This document shows positions 19,258 through 27,974 of a stretch of 50,513 nucleotides of DNA, piece by piece. Location of the stretch: positions 1 through 50,513 of the forward strand of contig CAJOJR010000014.1 of the NCBI GenBank assembly GCA_905235065.1, written 5' to 3'. Source of the DNA: an uncultured Bacilli bacterium. GTDB taxonomy: Bacteria > Bacillota_I > Bacilli_A > RF39 > UBA660. The position numbers and the translations under genes were made by a program. Below the pieces are notes generated by a model. It ran no database searches. It worked only from the letters and a program-made list of their open reading frames with translations, and was not told the origin of the DNA. Within the stretch, counting starts at the first letter, position 1, and each line of letters starts with the position of its first letter.

Positions 19258-20547
19258 TCCGAGAAATTCAATTGGTGGAATGTCGTTGTTCTCATTTTCA
19301 TTTTTTATCATACTGGCATCCATATTTGTTTTTAAGTTAAAATCTTTATAACTTGTTAAATCATTTTCAAGATCAATAATTTTTAATATTTCTTCAAATG
19401 AAGTGACACCTTCGATTACTTTTCCAAGACCATCTTGAAGAAGAGTAATAACATCGCCATTATAAACAAGTTTTCTAAGTTCAGTTTTAGGAAGTGAATT
19501 TACGATTGCATCTTTTATTGCTTCAGATATTCTTAATACTTCTAGTATAGCAACACGCCCTCTATAGCCATGTGAGCATTCTGGACAGCCATCTGGGTTA
19601 GGGTGTAGCATTTCATTAACCTCAACACCTAATACTTGTTTAAATACATTTTTTTCATAATCAGTAGTTGGCTTTTTTATTGCGCATTTTGGACATATTT
19701 TTCTAGCAAGTCTTTGAGAAATGATACCAGTTAAAGCACTACCAAGTAAATATCTTTCAATTTCCATATCAGTAAGTCTTTCGATAGTGTTTAAGGAGTT
19801 ATTTGTATGTATTGTAGACAAAACTAAATGACCTGTAATAGAAGCTCTAACAGCCATTCTTGCAGTTTCAGAGTCTCTTATTTCACCAATCATTATTATG
19901 TTTGGATCTTGTCTTAAAATACTTCTTAAAACGTTATCAAAAGTAAGACCTATTTCAGACATAACTTGTACTTGGTTGATACCTTTAATGTCCATTTCAA
20001 TTGGATCCTCAACTGTTATTATATTAACATTTTCAGTATTTAGTTTTTGCAAGATAGAGTAAACGGTAGTAGATTTACCGGTACCAGTAGCACCAGTAAC
20101 AAGGATAATTCCGTTTGGAACATTAATCATTTTATATATTTTATCTAAACTTCTTTGGCTAAAACCTAAAGTTTCAAGTCCTTTTAAACTTTGAGAGTAA
20201 TCAAGTATACGAACAACAACTTTTTCACCATTGTTTGTAGGAAGGGAAGACACACGAAGATCTAGTGCTTTTTCACCAATTTTATTTTTAATAGCACCAT
20301 CTTGAGGAAGACGTGTTTCCATGATGTTCATACCAGCAATCATTTTAATACGACTTATGATATTTTTTTGATACTTTTTATCAATAACGCCATAATCACT
20401 AAGTTCGCCATCTATTCTAATTCTTAAGCGTAAATTCTCTTTAGTAGGGTCAAAATGAATATCCGAAGCATTTCTGTTAACTGCATCCATAATGATTTCA
20501 TTAACAATTTCAACAATAGGCATACTTTCAAAATCAAATTGTTTCAT
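19255..20547 (-). CDS. GspE/PilB-family secretion/pilus assembly ATPase
   Basis: NASDIHFDP, VTGATGTGKSTTVYSIL, RDPNIIMIGEIRDSETARMAVRASITGHLVLSTIHTN, C-terminal CxxC Zn site; start chosen by spacing from AGGGAG. Confidence 0.93.
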   Translation of the reverse strand: MKQFDFESMPIVEIVNEIIMDAVNRNASDIHFDPTKENLRLRIRIDGELSDYGVIDKKYQKNIISRIKMIAGMNIMETRLPQDGAIKNKIGEKALDLRVSSLPTNNGEKVVVRILDYSQSLKGLETLGFSQRSLDKIYKMINVPNGIILVTGATGTGKSTTVYSILQKLNTENVNIITVEDPIEMDIKGINQVQVMSEIGLTFDNVLRSILRQDPNIIMIGEIRDSETARMAVRASITGHLVLSTIHTNNSLNTIERLTDMEIERYLLGSALTGIISQRLARKICPKCAIKKPTTDYEKNVFKQVLGVEVNEMLHPNPDGCPECSHGYRGRVAILEVLRISEAIKDAIVNSLPKTELRKLVYNGDVITLLQDGLGKVIEGVTSFEEILKIIDLENDLTSYKDFNLKTNMDASMIKNENENNDIPPIEFLG

Positions 20548-20657
20548 ATTCATTCTCCCTTTTATTCTAAAATTAATTATACAATATATTATTTTTATTT
20601 TCAATCACTTTTGTTTTTATATTTTATTTGATATAATTTAGTAGAAAGAAGGATGTT

Positions 20658-21116
20658 ATGAAAAAAGGATTTAGTTTAATAGAATTAATTGCAGTAATTG
20701 CTTTATTAGGAGTTTTAATAACATTAACTAGTATTTCTGTTACAAGTTTAAAAAGAAAGTCTGAAGAAAAATTATTAAATGAAAAAATAAAATATATTGA
20801 AACTGGTGCTTTAAAATGGGGAGAAGACAATTTGAATTTATTAAGTTCAAATTCTTGTTATAAGAATGATTCTAGTGAAATGCTAACTGTTCAAGTGTTA
20901 ATAGCTGGTGGATATATAACAGGAGATGATAATGACAACACTAAATTGAAAATCCCAGGAACTAACGAATATTTTAATGATAAATGTGTATGTGTTAAAT
21001 ATGAAAATATTTATTCTAATAAAAATTTAGATGATTATGCAAGTAGTTATAATTATGAAAGCAATAAATCAAATTATCAAGTAACTGCATCATACGGAGA
21101 AGGGAAGTGTGAATAA
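20658..21116 (+). CDS. Type IV prepilin/pseudopilin-like protein
   Basis: MKKG|FSLIELIAVIALLGVLITLTSIS prepilin cleavage motif and hydrophobic helix. Confidence 0.88.
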   Translation: MKKGFSLIELIAVIALLGVLITLTSISVTSLKRKSEEKLLNEKIKYIETGALKWGEDNLNLLSSNSCYKNDSSEMLTVQVLIAGGYITGDDNDNTKLKIPGTNEYFNDKCVCVKYENIYSNKNLDDYASSYNYESNKSNYQVTASYGEGKCE

Positions 21117-22810
21117 TGAAACTTAAAAATAGTTATTTTTATACAATAAAAGAAAATATTAAAGATGAAGATTCTATAAGTGGAAACCTACTAGTAAGAA
21201 GTGGAATGATTAAAAGAACTTCTTCTGGTGTTTATATGTTTTTGCCACTTGGATATAAAGTTTTAGATAATATTAAAAAAATAATAAGAGAAGAAATGAA
21301 TAAAAAAGGTGCTCAAGAACTTTTAATGCCTTCATTAATTCAAGAAGAAGTTTATAAAACTACCGGAAGAAGAACTAAATTTGGAAATGACATGTTTTCA
21401 TTTAAAGATAGATTTGGAAAAGATTATTGCTTAGGGCCAACACATGAAGAATTATTTACAATGGCTGCAACTTACCATGTAAAAAGTTATAAGGATTTGC
21501 ATTTTAACTTATATCAAATCGCAGATAAATTTAGAGATGAGCCAAGACCTAGATATGGTTTACTTAGAGTGAGAGAATTCTTAATGAAAGATGCATATTC
21601 TTTTGATACTGATGAACTGGGTTTAGATTTAAGTTATAAAGATATGTATGATGCTTATAAAAATATTTTCAATCGAATGAAAATAAATTATTTAGTAGTA
21701 GAATCTGATTCTGGAGCAATGGGAGGTCTTTTATCAGAAGAATTTCAAGCAATAAATCCTGCTGGTGAAGATAAACTTGTTTTTTGTACTAAATGTTCTT
21801 ATACATCAAATATAGATATTGCTTATTCAAAGGAAGATTATAAAATATCTACCGAAAAAGAAAAAAGTATTGAAAAAGTTTATACTCCTAATATGAAGAC
21901 AATTGAAGAAATATCAAATTATATGAGTGAAGACAAAAATAAATTTATTAAAAGTTTAATATATAAAGCAGATGATAAATTTTATATGGTTTTAACACTT
22001 GGAAATGATGAAGTAAATGAAACTAAATTAAAAAGAGTGTTAAAGTGTTCCTCTCTAGAATTAGCTACTGATGATGACATTGAATCTTTGGGATATGTAA
22101 AAGGATTTATTGGACCAATTGATTCTAGGATTAAGGTAATTGCGGACAAGAAAATAAAATATATTAAAAATGGAATAACTGGTGCTAATAAGAAAGATTA
22201 CCATATTAAAAATGTAAATCTTAAAGATTACAATGTAGATAGATTTGAAGATATTACATTTGTTAGCATTGGTGATAAATGTCCAATATGTGGAGAAAAG
22301 CTTTTGTTTGAAAATGGTATAGAAATAGGTAATTTATTTAAACTTGGAACTAAATATAGTGAATCATTAAATCTTAATTATTCTGATGAACACAATAAAT
22401 TAAATCCAGTATATATGGGATGTTATGGAATTGGCCTTGGAAGATGTATGGCTGCTATTGTTGAAGAGCATCATGATGATAAAGGTATTATATGGCCTAT
22501 GGAAATTGCTCCATATAAAGTCGGAATAGTTTTAATTAATTCTAAGGACGAAGAAATGCTAAAGAATGCTAATGATTTATATAATAAACTTAAATCTTTG
22601 GGTATTGATACTTTATTAGATGATAGAGATGAAAGGCCTGGTGTTAAGTTTAATGATATGGATTTAATTGGAATACCTATTAGAATAGTTATAGGTAATA
22701 AAGTAAAAGAAGGTATAGTTGAATATAAAAATAGGGATAGTAATGAAGTATTAGAATTATCTATAAAAGATGCAATTGAAAAAATAAAAGAAAATGTTTT
22801 AAGAGGTTAA
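21116..22810 (+). CDS. proS: Prolyl-tRNA synthetase
   Basis: SGVYMFLPLGYKVLDNI, GPTHEELFT, KDAYSFD, GCYGIGLGRCMAAI. Confidence 0.97.
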   Translation: MKLKNSYFYTIKENIKDEDSISGNLLVRSGMIKRTSSGVYMFLPLGYKVLDNIKKIIREEMNKKGAQELLMPSLIQEEVYKTTGRRTKFGNDMFSFKDRFGKDYCLGPTHEELFTMAATYHVKSYKDLHFNLYQIADKFRDEPRPRYGLLRVREFLMKDAYSFDTDELGLDLSYKDMYDAYKNIFNRMKINYLVVESDSGAMGGLLSEEFQAINPAGEDKLVFCTKCSYTSNIDIAYSKEDYKISTEKEKSIEKVYTPNMKTIEEISNYMSEDKNKFIKSLIYKADDKFYMVLTLGNDEVNETKLKRVLKCSSLELATDDDIESLGYVKGFIGPIDSRIKVIADKKIKYIKNGITGANKKDYHIKNVNLKDYNVDRFEDITFVSIGDKCPICGEKLLFENGIEIGNLFKLGTKYSESLNLNYSDEHNKLNPVYMGCYGIGLGRCMAAIVEEHHDDKGIIWPMEIAPYKVGIVLINSKDEEMLKNANDLYNKLKSLGIDTLLDDRDERPGVKFNDMDLIGIPIRIVIGNKVKEGIVEYKNRDSNEVLELSIKDAIEKIKENVLRG

Positions 22811-22811
22811 T

Positions 22812-23096
22812 ATGAATAACGGTTTTAAAACAATAGAGGATTTATATAAAAGATTAAAACCAGCATTATATTCTAAAGTAGTTGAACTTAAAAGAAATGG
22901 TTTAGATTATATAAAAGAAGAAGATATATTTAATTATTTATTAGAATCTTCATGGTCTAAAAAAGATAATTTATCAATTGCTGAACTAACAAATGAGATA
23001 CTTTATTTAGACAATAATTTAATAACTAATTATGTGATGAATATTTTAAAAAATACAGAAAGAAATATAAATGAGGAGGATAATAATTTATTATGA
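22812..23096 (+). CDS. ComN/YrzD-like post-transcriptional regulator family protein
   Basis: K..EL...GLDYIKEEDIFNYLLESSWSKKDNLSIAELTNEILYLDNNLITNYV; position directly upstream of secDF as yrzD in Bacillus. Confidence 0.7.
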   Translation: MNNGFKTIEDLYKRLKPALYSKVVELKRNGLDYIKEEDIFNYLLESSWSKKDNLSIAELTNEILYLDNNLITNYVMNILKNTERNINEEDNNLL

Positions 23097-25291
23097 AAAA
23101 ATTAACCAAATTAATAGTTTTATATGTAGTTTTATTTGGTTTAACTATTGTACTTTTTATACCAACATTAAGAAACATTAATTTTGGTTTAGATTTACAA
23201 GGGGGATTTGAAATTCTTTATAAAGTTAAACCTTTATCTGGAAAAGGAGAAGTAACTGATGAAGATCTAAACAACACATATAAAGCAATAGTAAATAGAA
23301 TTGATACATTAGGAGTTAGTGAACCAGTTATAACATTTGAGGGAGAAAATACTCTTAGAATACAACTTCCAGGTGTTCAAGATGAGAAAGAAGCTAAAGA
23401 GATAATAAGTACAATCGGATTATTATCATTTAGAGATACTTCTGATAATTTACTTATGTCATCTGATATATTAGGTTCGGGTGGTGCAACTGTAGATACA
23501 AATAGTAAGACACTAAGACCAGTAGTTAAACTTGATATAAAAGATACTGCAACTTTTTATAATGTAACTGATAGTTTATCTAAAAGTAGTGATAATCGTA
23601 TGGTTATATGGCTAGATTTTGATGAAGAAAAAGATAGCTTTAAAAACTCAGAGTCTACTTGTGGTACAGAAGAAGATAAAAAGTGTTTATCAGCTGCTTA
23701 TGTTAATGAAGGTTTAAATAGTTCTAATGTAATAATTGAAGGAAATTTTACAAAAGAAAAAGTTACAAGACTAGCAGAACTCATAAATTCTGGTAGTCTT
23801 CCTACGAAACTAGTAGAAGATTCAACTCCGCATTCAGTTTCTGCTTCTTTTGGAGCTAAAACAATAGAGAAGTGTGGTATAGCTGGTTTAATAACGTTTA
23901 GTTTAATATTTGCATTATTAATTTTTAAATATAGAGTAAGTGGTATTATAACTTCTATTTCACTTACAATATATTCACTTCTAACGTTTGCAATATTTAA
24001 TTTATTGGGAGGGGTATTAACTCTCCCTGGAATTGCTGCTTTGATACTTGGTATAGGTATGTCTGTAGACTCATCAATAATTCTCATTGAAAGAGTAAAA
24101 GATCAATATAAAAGTAATTTAAAAGAAGCTTTTGAAAAAGGGTCTAAAAGTAGCTTATCAGCTATAATAGATGCTAATGTTACAACATTAATAATAGCAG
24201 TCATTCTTTATATATTTGGTCAAAGTTCAATTAAAGGGTTTGCGACTATGTTAATTATATCTATAGTAGTAACTATTATATCTATGGTTATAATTAATAA
24301 ATTATTAATTAAGCATTTAGTTAATACTGGATATTATGATGAAAAATTCATCGCTTTATTTGGTAAAAAGAATAAGGAAACTAAAATTGATTTTGTAAAA
24401 TCTTCAAAATATTTGTTAATTACATTTATATTAATATTATTAACAGGTGTTATTTTCTATTTTGTAAAAGGAATAAACTTAGGTGTGGATTTTTCAGGTG
24501 GAACAAATATAACTCTAGTAAGTGAAAATAACTTTAATTTGCAAGAATTAACTGAATATGTTAAAGATTATGATATAGATGAATATAATTATTATGTAGG
24601 AACATCTAAAGAAGGATATATTAGATTAAATCAAATTATTCCAGAAGAAGAAAAAAATGTAATAATTGATAAATATACAGATTTAGGTATAGATGTTTCG
24701 ATAAATGAAATAAGCACAATGGTAGTAGAAAATTTAACTAAAAATGCGTTGTATAGTTTATTGATTGCTTTTGTTGCAATTATAATCTATATTGCAATTA
24801 GATTTAGTTTTACATTTGGTTTATCTGGACTTAGTGCTTTAATACATGATGTAATACTAATAATAGTTGGGTTTATAATATTGAGATTACAGTTTAATTT
24901 TATAGTTATTGCATCTCTTTTAACAATAATTGGTTATTCAATAAATGATACTATTGTTATTTTTGATAGAATAAGAGAGAATAATAAATCTATTAAAACA
25001 AAAGAGGAATTATCTAATATAGTAAATAAGAGTTTAAATGGAATATTAGTTAGAAATATAATGACATCTATAACTACAATTATTGCAGTATTAGCACTAC
25101 TAGTATTAGGTGTTAATGAAATATTTACATTTAATGTAGCTATTTTAATAGGTCTTATAGGTGGAACAGTATCATCATTGATATTTGCTCCTAATTTATG
25201 GAGAATTCTTGAAATAAGAAATTTAAAAAAACCTAAAAAAGCACCTAAGAAAGAATTAAATGAGATGTCTATAAAAGGAATTAATTCCTAA
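23093..25291 (+). CDS. secDF: Protein translocase subunit SecDF (fused)
   Basis: NFGLDLQGGFEILYKV, GIGMSVDSSIILIERVKD, GVDFSGGTNI, GYSINDTIVIFDRIREN. Confidence 0.96.
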   Translation: MKKLTKLIVLYVVLFGLTIVLFIPTLRNINFGLDLQGGFEILYKVKPLSGKGEVTDEDLNNTYKAIVNRIDTLGVSEPVITFEGENTLRIQLPGVQDEKEAKEIISTIGLLSFRDTSDNLLMSSDILGSGGATVDTNSKTLRPVVKLDIKDTATFYNVTDSLSKSSDNRMVIWLDFDEEKDSFKNSESTCGTEEDKKCLSAAYVNEGLNSSNVIIEGNFTKEKVTRLAELINSGSLPTKLVEDSTPHSVSASFGAKTIEKCGIAGLITFSLIFALLIFKYRVSGIITSISLTIYSLLTFAIFNLLGGVLTLPGIAALILGIGMSVDSSIILIERVKDQYKSNLKEAFEKGSKSSLSAIIDANVTTLIIAVILYIFGQSSIKGFATMLIISIVVTIISMVIINKLLIKHLVNTGYYDEKFIALFGKKNKETKIDFVKSSKYLLITFILILLTGVIFYFVKGINLGVDFSGGTNITLVSENNFNLQELTEYVKDYDIDEYNYYVGTSKEGYIRLNQIIPEEEKNVIIDKYTDLGIDVSINEISTMVVENLTKNALYSLLIAFVAIIIYIAIRFSFTFGLSGLSALIHDVILIIVGFIILRLQFNFIVIASLLTIIGYSINDTIVIFDRIRENNKSIKTKEELSNIVNKSLNGILVRNIMTSITTIIAVLALLVLGVNEIFTFNVAILIGLIGGTVSSLIFAPNLWRILEIRNLKKPKKAPKKELNEMSIKGINS

Positions 25292-25299
25292 GGAGTATT

Positions 25300-27429
25300 A
25301 TGAATAATACATTAGAAATTATTACATATGAAGATTTAATTAAAAAATTAAAGACTTATATGAATAATGAAGATTTAAAATTAATTGATAAGTATTACGG
25401 AGAATCAAAAAAAGTATTTAAAGATATGAAGAGAGAAACGGGTGAAGATTATATTTTTCACCCTATTGCTGTTGCATATACACTCGCAGATCTAAAGATG
25501 GATCCAGTTACTATCGGTTCAGCATTAATTCATGAAGCTATTACATTAGGAATTAGAACATTTGAAGAAATAAAAGAAGAATTTGGAGAAGAAACGGCAA
25601 TTATTTTAGATTGTATATCAAAGATAAGTCATTTAAAAAGAACTTTTAAAAAAGAAAATAATGTTGAAAGATATAGGAGAATCACAGTAGGACTTGCAGA
25701 AAATCCAAAAGCATTATTTATTAAATTTGCAGATCGTCTTCATAATATGAAAACTATATATATTAAACCAAGTGATCACCAAAAAGAAATAATAGATGAA
25801 ACAATGAATATTTTAATACCTATTGCTCATAGATTGGGTGTTAAAAAGATAATGTCAGAATTAGAAGATTTATGTTTGAAGTTTTCTTACCCTGATGAAT
25901 ATAATGACATACTAAATAAAATAAATGCCAGTAGAGAAGAACTAGAAACAGATTTGAATTCTATGAAAGAAGAATTAATAAAATTATTAGAATCACATAA
26001 TATTAAATTCGAAATATTTAGTAGAGTTAAATCAGTAAGAGGTATATATAATAAACTTCATAATGGAAGAAAATGGGACGATATATATGATCTTTTAGGA
26101 CTTAGAGTTCTTGTAAATAAAATAGAAGAATGTTATTTAGTAATTGGACTTATTCATTCCAAATTCAAACCAATACCTAAAAGATTTAAAGATTATATAG
26201 CTAATCCAAAAAGTAATATGTATCAAAGCTTACATACCACAGTTTTTGGAATAAACAATAGAAAATATGAAGTACAAGTAAGAACATATGAAATGCATGA
26301 AATAGCAGAATCTGGTGTTGCCTCTCATTGGTCTTATAAGGAAAAAACAAATGGAAAAGTAAAAACAACTCTTGAAGAAAGGCTTGAAACATTTAGAACA
26401 TTAATTGAGTCTAAAGATATGGATAACAACATGGATTTCTTTAAGAATATAAATAGTGAACTTAAAAGTAAGGAAATATATGCGTTTACTCCAAAGGGTG
26501 ATGTTATTGAACTTCCATATGGTGCAACTCCAATAGATTTTGCATATAAAATTCATTCTGAAGTTGGTAATACAACAATTGGAGCGCTAGCTAATAACAA
26601 GATGGTAAAACTCGACTATGTAATTGAATATGGAGATATAATAGAACTTAATACTAGAAAAGGTGCCTCTCCAAATAAGAATTGGCTAAAGTTTGTTAAA
26701 ACAGATCAAGCCAAGAGTAGAATAAGATCATATTTTTATAAAAAAGAAAGAGATAAAAATATTTTACTTGGTAAAGAAATGATAGAAGAAGAAGTCTTAA
26801 AAAGAAATTTAGATTTCAATGAATTATTTACTGAAGAAAATATTTCTAAATTATTAGATGATTTAAAGATTGATAATATTGATGAATTATATTTTAACAT
26901 TGCGATTCTTAAATATTTACCTAGTACAATAATTAATAAACTGTTACCTAAAAAAGAAATTAAATTAAAACCATACACGAATGAAAAACATTCGAATAAT
27001 GATATTTTGGTTGAGGGGTATCCTGATATTTTGACTTCATTTGCATCCTGCTGTAATCCGGTATATGGTGAAGAAATTGTAGGATATGTTACTAAAGGTA
27101 ATGGAATAAAAATACATTCAAAAGATTGTCCTAATATTTTAAATATTACTGATAGAATAGTTGATGTTAAATGGAGTGACAAACAAATTAATAAATATAA
27201 AGTATTATTAAATGTTTATCTAATTTCTAATGAAGAAAATTTATCGGATCTAATAAATTTTGCTAGTAAAGATGGAGTGTTTATTGAATCATTTAATTTA
27301 AATAGTAAGTCTGATTCATATTATTATGAAATGTGTATAAGAGTAAACAACATAAATGATTTATACAAGTTTATAAATGATTTAAAAACTATAAATTATG
27401 TTTTAAAAATAGAAAGAGTGTTTAATTAA
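25300..27429 (+). CDS. relA: RelA/SpoT bifunctional (p)ppGpp synthetase/hydrolase
   Basis: HD region YIFHPIAVAYTLADL...KFADRLHNM; synthetase YDLLGLRVLV...YQSLHTTVFG; TGS YAFTPKGDVIELPYGATPIDFAY. Confidence 0.96.
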   Translation: MNNTLEIITYEDLIKKLKTYMNNEDLKLIDKYYGESKKVFKDMKRETGEDYIFHPIAVAYTLADLKMDPVTIGSALIHEAITLGIRTFEEIKEEFGEETAIILDCISKISHLKRTFKKENNVERYRRITVGLAENPKALFIKFADRLHNMKTIYIKPSDHQKEIIDETMNILIPIAHRLGVKKIMSELEDLCLKFSYPDEYNDILNKINASREELETDLNSMKEELIKLLESHNIKFEIFSRVKSVRGIYNKLHNGRKWDDIYDLLGLRVLVNKIEECYLVIGLIHSKFKPIPKRFKDYIANPKSNMYQSLHTTVFGINNRKYEVQVRTYEMHEIAESGVASHWSYKEKTNGKVKTTLEERLETFRTLIESKDMDNNMDFFKNINSELKSKEIYAFTPKGDVIELPYGATPIDFAYKIHSEVGNTTIGALANNKMVKLDYVIEYGDIIELNTRKGASPNKNWLKFVKTDQAKSRIRSYFYKKERDKNILLGKEMIEEEVLKRNLDFNELFTEENISKLLDDLKIDNIDELYFNIAILKYLPSTIINKLLPKKEIKLKPYTNEKHSNNDILVEGYPDILTSFASCCNPVYGEEIVGYVTKGNGIKIHSKDCPNILNITDRIVDVKWSDKQINKYKVLLNVYLISNEENLSDLINFASKDGVFIESFNLNSKSDSYYYEMCIRVNNINDLYKFINDLKTINYVLKIERVFN

Positions 27430-27875
27430 TGAGAGTATTAGTTCAAAGAAGTAAATATAGTGATGTAACAATTGATAATAAAGTAAATGGAAAAATAGAT
27501 CATGGTTATGTATTATTAGTTGGTTTTACTTATGGTGATAGTATTCAAACAATAGATAAAATGATAAAAAAGATATTAAATCTCAGAATTTTTGAAGATG
27601 AAAACGGTAAAATGAATAAAAGTATACTTGATGTGAAGGGTGAAATATTAAGTATAAGTCAATTTACTTTATATGCTGATTTAAAAGGCGGAAATAGGCC
27701 TTCTTTTACAGATTCACTTGCTTATGATGAAGCATCAAAATTATATGATTATTTTAATAATAAACTGAGAGAAAATAATATAAAAGTGGAAACTGGCATA
27801 TTTGGTAGTGATATGAAAGTATCAATATTAAACGATGGACCAGTTACCATTATGATTGATAGTAATAACATATAA
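27429..27875 (+). CDS. dtd: D-aminoacyl-tRNA deacylase
   Basis: MRVLVQRSKYSDVTI, LSISQFTLYADLKGGNRPSFTDSL, GSDMKVSILNDGPVTIMID. Confidence 0.97.
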   Translation: MRVLVQRSKYSDVTIDNKVNGKIDHGYVLLVGFTYGDSIQTIDKMIKKILNLRIFEDENGKMNKSILDVKGEILSISQFTLYADLKGGNRPSFTDSLAYDEASKLYDYFNNKLRENNIKVETGIFGSDMKVSILNDGPVTIMIDSNNI

Positions 27876-27901
27876 AAATCAAACATTTTGTTTGATTTTT
27901 T
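27874..27901 (+). terminator. Terminator after dtd
   Basis: AAAAATCAAACATTTTGTTTGATTTTTT. Confidence 0.88.
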
Positions 27902-27914
27902 GCATTTTATTTAA

Positions 27915-27944
27915 TTGACACTAAGAGATAATATGTGATATATT
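27915..27944 (+). promoter_or_regulatory. Candidate sigma-A promoter of the Cys-rich surface protein
   Basis: TTGACA - 18 nt - TATATT, immediately upstream of an isolated monocistronic gene. Confidence 0.55.
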
Positions 27945-27974
27945 TATATATAGTTAAGAATAGGTGATAATTAT

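Noticed and set aside
21116-21116. T-box upstream of proS, and likewise upstream of hisS (about 49243-49305)
   Set aside because: proS follows the prepilin gene with a 1-bp overlap and hisS has only a 60-bp leader; no AGGGTGGNACCGCG-like sequence in either.
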